Source: Parvibacillus sp035426385
GTDB lineage: Bacteria; Bacteroidota; Bacteroidia; Chitinophagales; Saprospiraceae
Length of the DNA stretch: 64,000 nucleotides
NCBI GenBank assembly: GCA_035426385.1
Contig: DAOLZQ010000006.1
Coordinates: forward strand, 18,152 to 82,151
Direction: 5' to 3'
Positions 45,885-55,710 of the stretch are shown here, in pieces. The position numbers and the translations under genes were made by a program. Within the stretch, counting starts at the first letter, position 1. Every line of letters begins with the position of its first letter. The notes beneath the pieces were generated by a model, which was given only the letters and a program-made list of their open reading frames with translations, was not told the origin of the DNA and made no database searches.

Positions 45885-45973
45885 TTAATTTGATTTGCTT
45901 TTAATTCAGATTATTGAACGTTAAACTTGATTTAAAATTCAGCAATGATAGTAAAAACTAAAACATTACGTAT

Positions 45974-46876
45974 TTGTTAACATTTCCGATTATTAAAATT
46001 TCTTCATTCTTAAATTACTATGGATTGAGGTGGCTATGTATTGTTTTGATTTTTATAACTCTTCCACTGGGACTTAGTGCTCAATACCAAGAAGCGGGAG
46101 CTGGTGTGGGAGGCTCACTTTATTACGGAGACTTATCTCCTGATGCAGTCGGCAGCAACCTAAAACTAATCAGGCCTTCTATAGGATTTTTTTTCAATCA
46201 GCATTTCAATTCACGCTGGGGAGTTAAGTTGAGTCTAAATAATATGACTCTAACAGGTGACGATAAAAATTTAACTACTGCTACACGATCCAGAAATCTC
46301 TCTTTTAGAAGTAATATTTGGGAACTTGCCTTATGTCCTGAGATCAATTTGTTAAAGTTTGATCCATATGAAGGAAATTCATTTACTATATACATGAGTG
46401 CAGGAGTTGCCTTAATCCATCATAATCCTAAAGCTTATTACGCGGGGAACTGGTATAAACTTCAGCCATTAAGGACTGAAGGCCAAGGGCTAGCCTCTGA
46501 TCCAAACACTAGGCCTTACGGCTTGTACCAATTCACCGTACCGATCACGGGAGGAATTAAGTATAGCATCAAAGAAGATCTAAATGTATTTCTGGAATTT
46601 GGGCCAAGGATTACTTTTACAGATTATCTGGATGATGTGAGCAATAAGTATGCAAACGAAGATGAACTTAGAGCAGCCGGTGGTGATATAGCAGTTGCAC
46701 TATCATTCAGAGGCAACGAGATACGCACTGAACCAGTAGGCTATCCCAACCTTACTCAAAGAGGCGGAGCGGCGGTAAAAGATTATTACTTGAATGGCCT
46801 GATAGGCCTGAGTATGAATTTTGACAATCTCTTCGAAGGTATTTTTGGCCCCAAAGTGAAATGTCCAAAATTTTAA
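45974..46876 (+). CDS. DUF6089 outer-membrane beta-barrel protein
   Basis: 300 residues from TTG 45974, or about 283 from TTG 46025; no ATG is available before the signal peptide LRWLCIVLIFITLPLGLSAQ. The mature protein starts YQEAGAGVGGSLYYGDLSP, a typical DUF6089 beginning, and alternates amphipathic strands (WGVKLSLNNMTLTGDD, FTIYMSAGVALIHHNP) as expected of an eight- to ten-stranded barrel. Related proteins occur throughout Bacteroidota, some near T9SS genes; function not established. Confidence 0.8.
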   Translation: MLTFPIIKISSFLNYYGLRWLCIVLIFITLPLGLSAQYQEAGAGVGGSLYYGDLSPDAVGSNLKLIRPSIGFFFNQHFNSRWGVKLSLNNMTLTGDDKNLTTATRSRNLSFRSNIWELALCPEINLLKFDPYEGNSFTIYMSAGVALIHHNPKAYYAGNWYKLQPLRTEGQGLASDPNTRPYGLYQFTVPITGGIKYSIKEDLNVFLEFGPRITFTDYLDDVSNKYANEDELRAAGGDIAVALSFRGNEIRTEPVGYPNLTQRGGAAVKDYYLNGLIGLSMNFDNLFEGIFGPKVKCPKF

Positions 46877-46926
46877 ACTTTAAACAAATAGATTTAAATA
46901 TTTTTTCATAAAATACTAAAATTCAG

Positions 46927-46934
46927 TACTTTTG
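46927..46934 (+). promoter_or_regulatory. -7 element for the front-end desaturase
   Basis: TACTTTTG is a full TAnnTTTG match ending 17 bases before the ATG at 46952. No good -33 TTG is visible. Confidence 0.4.
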
Positions 46935-46951
46935 TCACTTAAAACATAAAT

Positions 46952-48019
46952 ATGGCTACAGTTAAGTTTATCAATAAGCCCAATCTTTTCTTTGATTCTC
47001 TAAAAAATAAAGTAGAGAATTATTTTTCAACAAATAAAATTAGTTCTAAAGCAGGCAATCAGACATTGTTTACTAAGAGTTATATTTTGATAGCGCAACT
47101 AGTTATTCTCTATTTCCTGATATTATTTCTGCCTGTTCATTGGTTTTGGATCATGTTTTTATTTGGTCTACAGGGTATAACTTTAGCTGGTATTGGCTTC
47201 AATATGATGCACGATGGCGCACATGGATCTTTCTCTACCCGCAAATGGGTAAATGACGTAATGGCACATTCTTTAGATTTTATAGGTGGAAGTACCTTTA
47301 TGTGGAAGACCAAACACAATGTAATCCACCATACCTATACTAATATAAGTGGAATGGATGAAGACATCAGCATTCCTTTTATGAGGACCACTGTAGAACA
47401 GGAAAAAAAGTGGTATCATCGATATCAGCACATTTATAGTGTAGCACTTTATTGTCTGCAATATATCTTCTGGGTATTTTTCTCTGACTTTAAAAAGTAC
47501 TTTACGGGCAAAATCGGGGAGATCGCTTATCCTAAGATGAAGACTAAAGATCACATCATATTTTGGGTTGCTAAGGCATTTTCAATAGGTGTATTTTTTG
47601 TATTGCCTGTAGTGGTTTTAGGCCCATTACTTGGCATTCTAGGACTATTTTTCATGTGTTTGGTAGTAGGCTTATCTATTTCAATAATTTTTCAAATGGC
47701 TCATATGGTAGAGGAAAGACAATTTCCAGTGCCAGATCCGGTTACTCGTAAGATTGAAAATGAGTGGGCTGTGCATCAAATCTACACAACGGCAAACTTT
47801 GCGACAAAGTCTAAATTTATATCCTATCTGGTAGGTGGTCTAAATTTTCAGGTTGAGCACCACTTATTTCCACGTATATCACACATACACTATCCTGCCA
47901 TAAATGAACTAGTAAAAGAAACATGTAAGGAATTCAATCTGTCTTATGGTGAATTTCCCTCTTTGCTTGGCGCTATAAAGTCGCATTTTAGATTTTTAAA
48001 GCAAATGGGCACAGCTTAA
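46952..48019 (+). CDS. Front-end acyl-lipid/acyl-CoA desaturase (linoleoyl-CoA desaturase-like)
   Basis: 355 residues, integral-membrane di-iron desaturase. Histidine boxes HDGAHGSF (H87, H91), HNVIHHTYTN (H122, H126, H127) and QVEHHLFP (Q300, H303, H304) are complete; the glutamine in the third box is characteristic of delta-5/delta-6 front-end desaturases. The N-terminal cytochrome b5 domain of eukaryotic enzymes is absent, so an external electron donor is needed. Four to six membrane helices. Introduces double bases between the carboxyl end and an existing double bond; probable role in membrane lipid composition. Confidence 0.9.
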   Translation: MATVKFINKPNLFFDSLKNKVENYFSTNKISSKAGNQTLFTKSYILIAQLVILYFLILFLPVHWFWIMFLFGLQGITLAGIGFNMMHDGAHGSFSTRKWVNDVMAHSLDFIGGSTFMWKTKHNVIHHTYTNISGMDEDISIPFMRTTVEQEKKWYHRYQHIYSVALYCLQYIFWVFFSDFKKYFTGKIGEIAYPKMKTKDHIIFWVAKAFSIGVFFVLPVVVLGPLLGILGLFFMCLVVGLSISIIFQMAHMVEERQFPVPDPVTRKIENEWAVHQIYTTANFATKSKFISYLVGGLNFQVEHHLFPRISHIHYPAINELVKETCKEFNLSYGEFPSLLGAIKSHFRFLKQMGTA

Positions 48020-48045
48020 GGAGTTTTCTCAATTTAGTTTATCTT

Positions 48046-48053
48046 TAGGTTTG
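48046..48053 (+). promoter_or_regulatory. -7 element for the CocE-type hydrolase
   Basis: TAGGTTTG is a full TAnnTTTG match 32 bases upstream of the ATG at 48086. A weaker TATCTTTA overlaps it on the left. Confidence 0.35.
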
Positions 48054-48085
48054 TAACTACAAATTGCTAGATAAAATACTTCAAG

Positions 48086-49954
48086 ATGGGAAAAAGACTT
48101 GGCTTGATTGCCATTCTGTTATTTATAATTATTCAATGTATCAGTGCACAATATTCCAGAGATTCACTCTGGTTTAGAACACATTATACTAAGTCGGAGG
48201 AAATGATTCCCATGCGGGATGGGATTCACCTGTTTACTTCTATATATCGACCTATAGATACACTCACCAAGCATCCAATACTGATGGTTCGCACGCCATA
48301 CTCCTGCTATCCATATGGTTTGGAAAATTATAAAAACTATTTTGGTAACTATTGGAATAATTATCTGCGTGCAGGATACATTCTGGTGACACAAGATGTA
48401 CGTGGCAGATATATGAGTGAAGGCACATATGAGGATATAAGACCACTATGCCAAAGAGGATGTAATGGGAAGGAGACTGATGAAGCCACCGATACATATG
48501 ACGCGATTGAGTGGCTAACCAAGAATGCACCGGGCAATAATGGCAAAGTAGGAATAACCGGAATCTCATATCCGGGATTCTACGCTACTACAGCTTCCGT
48601 CTCAGACCACCCTGCGCTAAAGGCAGTCAGTCCGCAAGCACCGGTCACAGACTGGTACAGGGGAGATGATTTTCATCACAATGGTGCTTTTGCACTAATG
48701 GACGGATTTGGCTTTTACCTCAATTTTGGTCAACCCAGGCCAGAACCCACTAGGAAGTATAAAAGCGTAATTAGTAAATTCTCTGATGATGCTTATGATT
48801 TCTTCCTTCGTCAAGGAAGTTTGGCAGATATAAAAGAAAAATATTATGGAAATACCATTCAATTCTGGAATGATTTATTTGCTCACCCAGATTTAGATAC
48901 ATTTTGGCAGTCTCGAAATCCTCTACCTCATCTAAAACAAATCAAACCGGCAATGATGGTGGTAGGAGGCTTGTTTGATGCTGAAGACTGTTATGGAGCA
49001 TGGCATACATATAAGGCAATTACTGAACAAAGCCCTACAACAAATACGACTCTGGTGATGGGTCCCTGGTATCATGGTAATTGGGGAGGCAGAGGCACAG
49101 GTTCAGGATTTGGTAATGTGCAGTTTGGTCAGAAGACAAGTGAGTGGTATCAAAATGAATTCGAGTTTCCCTTTTTTAACTATTATCTGAATGGAGATCA
49201 AACTGCTCCCACAGGATCTAAAGCAAATATCTACTATACAGGTGAAAATCAATGGCACTACCTTAATCAATGGCCACCGGCGGGAACTAAAGAAAAAAAA
49301 ATCTACCTGAGTGAAAACTTTACTCTCAGTATGAAGCCTGCAGAAAAAGCCAATGGTCAGGATACCTATATCAGCGATTCTAACAAACCAGTTCCTTATG
49401 TGCAAAATGTGGGTTGGGATCGCACCAGGGAGTATATGCTGGATGATCAGCGCTTTGCATCCACTCGGACAGATGTACTGACTTATGAAAGTGAAATATT
49501 ACAACAAGATCTGACCTTTACCGGGCCGATAATTGCCGATTTATTTGTGAAAATATCCACCACTGATGCTGATTTTGTCGTAAAAGTTATAGACCGTTTT
49601 CCTGATGACTTTGCTGATTATTCTTCAGAAACGACACCTATGAGAGGATATGAAATGTTAGTCAGAGGGGAAATCATGCGGGGCAGATATAGGAATAGTT
49701 TTTCAAAACCAGAACCTTTCAAACCGGGAAAAGTAACCAGAGTGCAATACACCTTACCGGATATCGCTCATACCTTCAAGAAGGGCCATCGGCTGATTAT
49801 CCAAATACAAAGTAGTTGGTTCCCTCTATTTGACAGAAACCCTCAACAGTTTGTCAATATCTATACTGCCAAGAAATCTGACTTTGTCAAATCGACTATC
49901 GATATCTTGCGCACTGCTCAGTATCCATCTGCAATCATCTTCCAGAGCAACTAA
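48086..49954 (+). CDS. CocE/NonD-family X-Pro dipeptidyl-peptidase-like hydrolase
   Basis: 622 residues with a signal peptide ending near CISAQ. The alpha/beta-hydrolase domain carries the nucleophile S161 in GITGISYPGF, an aspartate in VGGLFDAEDCYGAW and a histidine in GPWYHGNWG. It is followed by the C-terminal jelly-roll domain (PepX_C, about residues 390-615) with ISTTDADFVVKVIDRFPDD and YTLPDIAHTFKKGHRLIIQIQ signatures. Related enzymes include cocaine esterase and glutaryl-7-ACA acylases; substrates here are probably peptides or esters in the periplasm. The next gene starts 22 bases later. Confidence 0.9.
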   Translation: MGKRLGLIAILLFIIIQCISAQYSRDSLWFRTHYTKSEEMIPMRDGIHLFTSIYRPIDTLTKHPILMVRTPYSCYPYGLENYKNYFGNYWNNYLRAGYILVTQDVRGRYMSEGTYEDIRPLCQRGCNGKETDEATDTYDAIEWLTKNAPGNNGKVGITGISYPGFYATTASVSDHPALKAVSPQAPVTDWYRGDDFHHNGAFALMDGFGFYLNFGQPRPEPTRKYKSVISKFSDDAYDFFLRQGSLADIKEKYYGNTIQFWNDLFAHPDLDTFWQSRNPLPHLKQIKPAMMVVGGLFDAEDCYGAWHTYKAITEQSPTTNTTLVMGPWYHGNWGGRGTGSGFGNVQFGQKTSEWYQNEFEFPFFNYYLNGDQTAPTGSKANIYYTGENQWHYLNQWPPAGTKEKKIYLSENFTLSMKPAEKANGQDTYISDSNKPVPYVQNVGWDRTREYMLDDQRFASTRTDVLTYESEILQQDLTFTGPIIADLFVKISTTDADFVVKVIDRFPDDFADYSSETTPMRGYEMLVRGEIMRGRYRNSFSKPEPFKPGKVTRVQYTLPDIAHTFKKGHRLIIQIQSSWFPLFDRNPQQFVNIYTAKKSDFVKSTIDILRTAQYPSAIIFQSN

Positions 49955-49976
49955 AATGACATAATTCATTGTCTAC

Positions 49977-50588
49977 ATGAACGAAATAATACCACCCACC
50001 CTGCTGGTCCTAATTCTTGTTTTATGGAGCATCATTTTCTGCCGCTATTTTTACAGGCAAAACAAATCTTCTAAAATGGGAGGCAAGATATCAGCACCTA
50101 AGGCGTTTTGGCTCGCTTATGCTTCATTTTACTATTTTGTTTTTTCATTATGGGTGCTTTTCTTCTTTACAGGGTCAAGGGGAGAAAGAAATACCCTTCT
50201 AGTATTTATTATCACCATATTCATCCGTCTCATCCTACAGCTTATCATCATGTTTAGATACCATGCATGGAGACCTTCTATTGGGATAAGTTTCAATCTC
50301 ATTATGGTTTTAATCCTCACTTGGATGCTGATAAATCAAGGCGCCAAAGTATCCGGGTTATACACTCTCTATCTGGCTGGAGCAATATTTATATTGATTA
50401 CAGACTCTATCTATGCTTATCTCTTTCATCGAGCCACAGGTCACTTAACCACTGGAAAGATGGCAATCTGGTTTGCTTCAAAAGAATCAAAATACTCAGG
50501 GATTAATAGGTTGACCCGCTTGGGTAATTTGGCACATTTGGGGTTTTTCATCTATATAGGTACTTGTACATTTACTCAGTTTCACTAG
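49977..50588 (+). CDS. Hypothetical polytopic membrane protein
   Basis: 203 residues, six or so membrane helices (first MNEIIPPTLLVLILVLWS, last LAHLGFFIYIGTCTF). One polar loop contains KMGGKISAPKAFW. I do not recognise a family. Same strand and close spacing suggest co-transcription with the CocE-type gene. The codon use looks ordinary. Confidence 0.65.
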   Translation: MNEIIPPTLLVLILVLWSIIFCRYFYRQNKSSKMGGKISAPKAFWLAYASFYYFVFSLWVLFFFTGSRGERNTLLVFIITIFIRLILQLIIMFRYHAWRPSIGISFNLIMVLILTWMLINQGAKVSGLYTLYLAGAIFILITDSIYAYLFHRATGHLTTGKMAIWFASKESKYSGINRLTRLGNLAHLGFFIYIGTCTFTQFH

Positions 50589-50880
50589 TTTTGGTGTCAG
50601 TTGCTACCTTTGAATTAATTAGTGGTAGTATTCAATAAAATACTATTAAAGCGCTAGTTTATAATGAAATATAAATTTGAAAGTTTACATTGAAAGTCGT
50701 ATATTCACTAAATATTTCAAAGAATGATATTAACACGTTATTGCTCTTTCAGACTCATTTTCTATTTCTTCTTAAAAGTAAAACCGAGAATAATAACTGC
50801 AGTAAAAATATAGTGACCTTTTCATCAGTTCTATATCTGAATACATCATCACCTCTGATTAATAGAAATAAACCTTCCAA
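50589..50880 (+). promoter_or_regulatory. Gene-free gap with two -7 candidates before the acyl-amide-type cluster
   Basis: 292 bases without a credible gene. Two full TAnnTTTG matches occur, TACCTTTG at 50605-50612 and TAAATTTG at 50672-50679, neither with a convincing -33 TTG at the usual spacing. Either would give a leader of roughly 200-270 bases before the TTG start at 50881, long for this window. I see no riboswitch or terminator in it. Confidence 0.4.
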
Positions 50881-53646
50881 TTGACGATCTCCTACTTTTT
50901 TAAGAGTCTAAAAGGTAGTTATGCACTTCCACCTTTGAGTGACCTACGTTGGCGGGTATTCTTATTATTGGGATCTTACCTGATAGCCGGAATTTTATTC
51001 TTGGGATTTGATAGGAAGCCTGAACAAATCGTTATTCTCATATTGGCAGGGGGATTATTGGATATGCTACTGATGTCTATATTTAAAAAGATAAAAGCTT
51101 TTCCATTATCCGCGATGATTTCTTGTTGTTCTCTGGCACTGATCTTAAACTGGTCGTATGATGCTTCGAACTTATTGCTGCCGGTATTTGTCTGTATGAT
51201 CTCAAAATATGTCTTCACACTTAATGGTAGACACTTCTTCAACCCGTCCCTATTCGCTATCGTATTTTGTATTTTATTCGCTGATGACTTTATCTCACTA
51301 GCACCTAGTTACCAGTGGTACGGAACTGCAAATACGGCATGGATGATGATGTGGTTTTTACTGACCGGAGCGTTGATGCTATTTGTATTTAAGATCAATC
51401 GTCATTGGTTGATTCTTAGCTTTCTGATCACATTTGCTTTGCAGACATTACTGCGAGGCATCATAATGGAACATATCATTCCCTGGCAAACATTAGTAAT
51501 AGGCTCACTTACCTCTCCGGCGTTCTATTTATTTACCTTCTACATGATCACTGATCCAGCAACAAGTCCTAAGGATAAAAAGAGCCAAATCATTGTGGGA
51601 ATATCTATCGGAATATTGGATTTACTATTTCACCTTAAGTTAAGTTACTACACATTTTTCTTTGCAGGTTTTACAGTAGCTGCAGTTCGATATTTAATAG
51701 CACTATATACTCAATGGCGCGGTATGAGTTCAGTAGACTTATGGAATAATTTTAGATTTAACATCCCGCGATATTCAACCGCCTTATTATTTTCAATGCC
51801 TATATTCCTGTTCTATAATTATAAATTTAGCGAATCAAAAGAGGGAAATCAAGAATTTTACCTAAATCGAATTGAGGCTAATCACTCAGGTCTGGGTGGA
51901 GAAAAAAGCAAATTATTAGAAGAGGTGGACACGAGAGTAGCTCATGTAGCTAAGTGGATTATATCTGTAGGCGATGCAGCAGCAGTAGCAGACGTAGATC
52001 TGGATGGGTATCCAGACATTTTCCTAACTCAACCCTTGAAAGATGTAAGTTGGCGGGGGAAATTATATTTAAATCAAAAAGACTTTAAGTTCAAGAAAGT
52101 AGAAATCCCGGCATTAGAAAAATATTTGAGCGATCCAAAAAAATATGGTATTCCGGGATTTGCCTTTTTCTATGACATGGATAATGATGGAGATAAAGAT
52201 CTATTTACCGGATTTGGATTCGGCCCGTCACACCTTTTTGAAAACAAAATAATCCCCGAAGGAAAATTATCTTTTGTGGAAAAGGAAGTGCCTTATTTGA
52301 GAGACAGCAATACCATTTGCCTATCTGCTAATGCACTAGACTTTAACAATGATGGATATTTGGATCTACTTATTAACAACACACTCGTGAATTACCTTCC
52401 ACAGTATGAGACAGCTACGCCACTAAATATATTCAATCTGCCGCAACCTCAATATCCTGGAGATAGAAGAATGTTTCATTTCATGCATGAGAGTTGGCAG
52501 AATGCAAATAATGGAGGATTGAATCATTTGTTGCTTTACGACAGCAAGCAACAAAACTATACTGATATTCCGGCAGAGCAGTCAGGATTGATTGAAACCC
52601 GATGGAGTTTGGCGAGTACCACTACAGATATTAATAATGATGGTTTTACTGACCTATATATAGCCAATGATTTTGGACGAGATGATTGCTATCTCAATGA
52701 TGGTGGCAAAAAGTTTGTCCGTCAGCAAGGCAAATTTTATGGAGATCTGGGCCTGGATACATACAAAGGAATGAATGCAACAGCAGCTGACTTTGACGGA
52801 GATGGAAAAGAAGATATATATGTGAGCAATGTGCACCATGCCATGCAAGCCGAGGGAAGCCTCTTGTGGTTAAACAAGACATCTACTCAAGATACACAAG
52901 CTCATTTTCTGGAAGCAGCTACGCGTATGAATGCATTGAATACACATCGCTTTGGATGGGGTGCTGCGGCATGCGATATAAACCTGGATGGTTGGCAAGA
53001 TTTGATTCAGGCAAACGGTATGACCGACGACAGTTGGGATAAGAAGTATGCCAAACGCGAAGATTACTGGTATTATCAAGCGCAAATAGCTCGAACGGGC
53101 CCTGAGATACATAGTTATGCTGATAAATGGGCAGATATCAGGGGATGTAGTATCTACGAGAATGAACCAGACCGAATAATGCTCAATCATCAGGGACAGT
53201 CCTTCAATGATGTAGCGACTGCTGTAGGATTTGGACATTTAAAAAATACGCGTGGAGTTGTGGCAGCTGACTTCGACAATGACGGAGATGATGACCTACT
53301 TGTAACTGACCAATATGGTGCGCCTATACTATATAGAAATGATATCATCAAAAAATATTGGATTGGTTTAAGATTGGTAGGAAATGGCAACGAGACAGCA
53401 CGGGATGCAGTAGGTACTAAAGTTTGGTTGAGCTATGAATCAAACAATAAAAAAGTAATTCAATACAGAGAGCAGAAGCTGGTCAATGGCTTTATGGCAA
53501 TGGGCGATACCAGGATGTTATTCGGCTTGGGAAATAAAAAGAATATTGTTCAAAATATACGATTGAAAATTCAATGGCATAATGGCTATTTAGAAGAAAT
53601 CAAAATTTCTGGTTTGAATCAGTATTATCAAATCAAAATGAAATAA
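50881..53646 (+). CDS. RnfD/NqrB-like membrane domain fused to FG-GAP/ASPIC-UnbV repeats
   Basis: 921 residues from TTG 50881; an in-frame stop lies 12 bases upstream and no ATG precedes the first helix. Residues about 20-290 hold roughly nine membrane helices resembling the RnfD/NqrB family: FFNPSLFAIVF and the helix-end motif MITDPATSPK, close to the ATDPVTSP motif of that family. I do not see the S/T-GAT flavinylation site. Residues about 365-810 contain seven Ca-binding FG-GAP/VCBS motifs of D-x-D-x-D-G-x2-D type, near residues 371, 430, 486, 581, 636, 697 and 795. Residues about 835-915 are an ASPIC/UnbV domain. The propeller would face the periplasm. First gene of the cluster; electron supply to the downstream oxygenases is a possible role, not shown. 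Confidence 0.8.
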   Translation: MTISYFFKSLKGSYALPPLSDLRWRVFLLLGSYLIAGILFLGFDRKPEQIVILILAGGLLDMLLMSIFKKIKAFPLSAMISCCSLALILNWSYDASNLLLPVFVCMISKYVFTLNGRHFFNPSLFAIVFCILFADDFISLAPSYQWYGTANTAWMMMWFLLTGALMLFVFKINRHWLILSFLITFALQTLLRGIIMEHIIPWQTLVIGSLTSPAFYLFTFYMITDPATSPKDKKSQIIVGISIGILDLLFHLKLSYYTFFFAGFTVAAVRYLIALYTQWRGMSSVDLWNNFRFNIPRYSTALLFSMPIFLFYNYKFSESKEGNQEFYLNRIEANHSGLGGEKSKLLEEVDTRVAHVAKWIISVGDAAAVADVDLDGYPDIFLTQPLKDVSWRGKLYLNQKDFKFKKVEIPALEKYLSDPKKYGIPGFAFFYDMDNDGDKDLFTGFGFGPSHLFENKIIPEGKLSFVEKEVPYLRDSNTICLSANALDFNNDGYLDLLINNTLVNYLPQYETATPLNIFNLPQPQYPGDRRMFHFMHESWQNANNGGLNHLLLYDSKQQNYTDIPAEQSGLIETRWSLASTTTDINNDGFTDLYIANDFGRDDCYLNDGGKKFVRQQGKFYGDLGLDTYKGMNATAADFDGDGKEDIYVSNVHHAMQAEGSLLWLNKTSTQDTQAHFLEAATRMNALNTHRFGWGAAACDINLDGWQDLIQANGMTDDSWDKKYAKREDYWYYQAQIARTGPEIHSYADKWADIRGCSIYENEPDRIMLNHQGQSFNDVATAVGFGHLKNTRGVVAADFDNDGDDDLLVTDQYGAPILYRNDIIKKYWIGLRLVGNGNETARDAVGTKVWLSYESNNKKVIQYREQKLVNGFMAMGDTRMLFGLGNKKNIVQNIRLKIQWHNGYLEEIKISGLNQYYQIKMK

Positions 53647-53667
53647 TTAGAACCAAAAATTAACTCT

Positions 53668-54612
53668 TTGACCAAAAATTATAGATTATCCTTATCCAGA
53701 AAAACCCGAACTTCCTATGGAGGTTTGTTAATCTTATGGCAACTATTTTTTAGTGCATTTTGTATTTACCTCTCTTTGCAGAATTCACTGCTGTTTTGGT
53801 TAGCGGGACAGATACTATTGGGAATTTCTCTGTTGCAATGGTTTTTTATTGAGCATGATTTAGGACATGGAACTTTTCTACCATCTCATAAGCTATCACA
53901 GGCCTTTGGCTTAATCGCAAGTGTTTTTACATTAATCCCATACACGCCTTGGGTAGATGTACATCACGCCCATCACAAATGGACTGGTTGGCGAGAAAAG
54001 GATCCTACTATACCTGCTCGAAAGTTGGAAGATCTGAGCCCCTTTACACGACACCTGATTGATTTCTTATGGAAATATTGGATCCCTGTAATTGCACTCA
54101 CCTATGTAATCACTACTTTTTGGAATTTAAAAAAATTGAAAATCTATTTTCCAGAGCGGAAAAAAATCCGATCTCATCAATTGCAAATCGCATTTCTAAT
54201 GATCATATATGTTGGATTAATTCTATTATTTGGCCTTACATTTATCAAAGTTTGGTTGGGTGCTTTTATAGTCTATCTGTTTATCTCAGACCCCTATTTA
54301 TTAAGCCAACACACTCATCTTGAGTACAAAAATGCGCAGGAGGAACCCATCAAACCGGTGAGATATATTGATCAGGATACATATAGTCGAACTGTGCGTT
54401 TTCCGAATTGGGTTGAAAAATATATTTTCTATAATTCAAACAATCATGGGTTGCATCACCAATTTCCCTGGATACCTATATATGTTCTACATCAGCATAA
54501 AACAAAGAATGAAAACACAATAGATTGGGTACAATGGTTGTCCATTTCGAAAAAGATCCCGGGCCATATTTTGATCTACTCTGATCGAACTCATTCTGGA
54601 TACAATATTTAA
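53668..54612 (+). CDS. Fatty-acid desaturase-superfamily enzyme
   Basis: 314 residues from TTG 53668. Integral-membrane di-iron protein with histidine boxes HDLGHG (H63, H67), HHAHH (residues 99-103) and NHGLHH (H260, H263, H264), between about four membrane helices. The boxes follow the delta-12/omega-6 and hydroxylase-like pattern rather than the front-end pattern of the desaturase at 46952. It could desaturate, hydroxylate or otherwise oxidise an acyl or isoprenoid chain. Gap of 21 bases from the RnfD-like gene and 16 from the Rieske gene. Confidence 0.85.
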   Translation: MTKNYRLSLSRKTRTSYGGLLILWQLFFSAFCIYLSLQNSLLFWLAGQILLGISLLQWFFIEHDLGHGTFLPSHKLSQAFGLIASVFTLIPYTPWVDVHHAHHKWTGWREKDPTIPARKLEDLSPFTRHLIDFLWKYWIPVIALTYVITTFWNLKKLKIYFPERKKIRSHQLQIAFLMIIYVGLILLFGLTFIKVWLGAFIVYLFISDPYLLSQHTHLEYKNAQEEPIKPVRYIDQDTYSRTVRFPNWVEKYIFYNSNNHGLHHQFPWIPIYVLHQHKTKNENTIDWVQWLSISKKIPGHILIYSDRTHSGYNI

Positions 54613-54628
54613 GACAAAAGCGAATATA

Positions 54629-55696
54629 ATGAAAATTGAAAATAGCAATATGCAATGTAAAGCGGGATCGCTGAAAGACTATTGGTATGCTGCAGGGATG
54701 AGTAAAGAGTTTAAGGTAGGTCGGCAAGTACAACGTACTATTTTAGAAATTCCAATCGTCATCTGGCGAACCTCAGAAAATAAAATTACCGCGATGTTGG
54801 ATCGATGCAACCACCGAAATGCGCCCTTAAGTGAAGGAAAGATAGTTGATGATTGTATAGTATGCCCTTACCACGGCTGGATCTATGATAAAAGTGGACA
54901 ATGTGTGAGTATTCCCTCTGAAGGTAATCATCCGGAACGTATTCCCAATAAGCGTGTTGAGTCATTTCCAACAATTGACAAATATGGATTGGTATGGATA
55001 TGGATGGGTGAAGACAAGATTCCGAACAAAGAACCATTTCCAATGCCCATTATGAAAGACCATGGCTGGAAATGGTATTATATGCGGACAGAATTTGAAA
55101 ATAATGTAACTAATCTGGTAGAAAATTTCATGGATGTACCGCACACTGTTTTTGTTCACAAAGGGTGGTTCAGAGATAGAAAACAAATTCGCATCGGCGC
55201 CAAAGTAGAAAGAACAATTGACAGTGTATTAGTAAGCTACGATCAGAGCAATGATTCAATTGGGTTTTCAGGCTGGCTAGTCAATCCAAAGAAGTTACAG
55301 ATGAAGCACACTGATAATTTTTATATGCCAAATAATACCAGAGTAGATTATATCTTTGGTGAGAACGAGCGAGGATTTATAATTACCAGTACATGCACAC
55401 CGGTTCGTCCCTTCGAAACTATTGTATATACACTCATTTCTTACAAGTTCGGCTGGTTAACTTTTTTAGCAGGTCTATGGTTACCTTTCTATACTAGGAA
55501 AGTTATCAATCAAGACGTATGGATAATGAAGTTACAAGGTGATAATCTCAGAAAATTTGGAAATATCACCGATTACAAATCAACCCAATGTGATGCGATG
55601 CACTTATATATCGAATCACTAAGGGCATATGCTGAAGAGCCAGACAAACGTGCTGCTCCTAATCCGGTAAGTAAGGATATAGAATTTTGGGTATAA
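54629..55696 (+). CDS. Rieske [2Fe-2S] non-heme iron oxygenase
   Basis: 355 residues. Rieske cluster ligands C60 and H62 (DRCNHRNAP) and C79 and H82 (VCPYHGW). The catalytic domain contains the mononuclear iron motif with N166, D169, H172 and H177 in ENFMDVPHTVFVH. Overall layout matches the VanA / pheophorbide a oxygenase / cholesterol 7-desaturase group of single-component terminal oxygenases, which need a separate reductase; none is encoded next to it. C-terminal 70 residues are helical and contain a hydrophobic stretch (FGWLTFLAGLWLPFYTR), so it may associate with the membrane. Confidence 0.9.
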   Translation: MKIENSNMQCKAGSLKDYWYAAGMSKEFKVGRQVQRTILEIPIVIWRTSENKITAMLDRCNHRNAPLSEGKIVDDCIVCPYHGWIYDKSGQCVSIPSEGNHPERIPNKRVESFPTIDKYGLVWIWMGEDKIPNKEPFPMPIMKDHGWKWYYMRTEFENNVTNLVENFMDVPHTVFVHKGWFRDRKQIRIGAKVERTIDSVLVSYDQSNDSIGFSGWLVNPKKLQMKHTDNFYMPNNTRVDYIFGENERGFIITSTCTPVRPFETIVYTLISYKFGWLTFLAGLWLPFYTRKVINQDVWIMKLQGDNLRKFGNITDYKSTQCDAMHLYIESLRAYAEEPDKRAAPNPVSKDIEFWV

Positions 55697-55710
55697 AGAA
55701 ATCAAATATA

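Noticed and set aside
50690..50884. 64-residue ORF starting with TTG in the gap before the cluster
   Set aside because: No family signal, TTG start, and it overlaps the start of the RnfD-like gene; more likely leader sequence.
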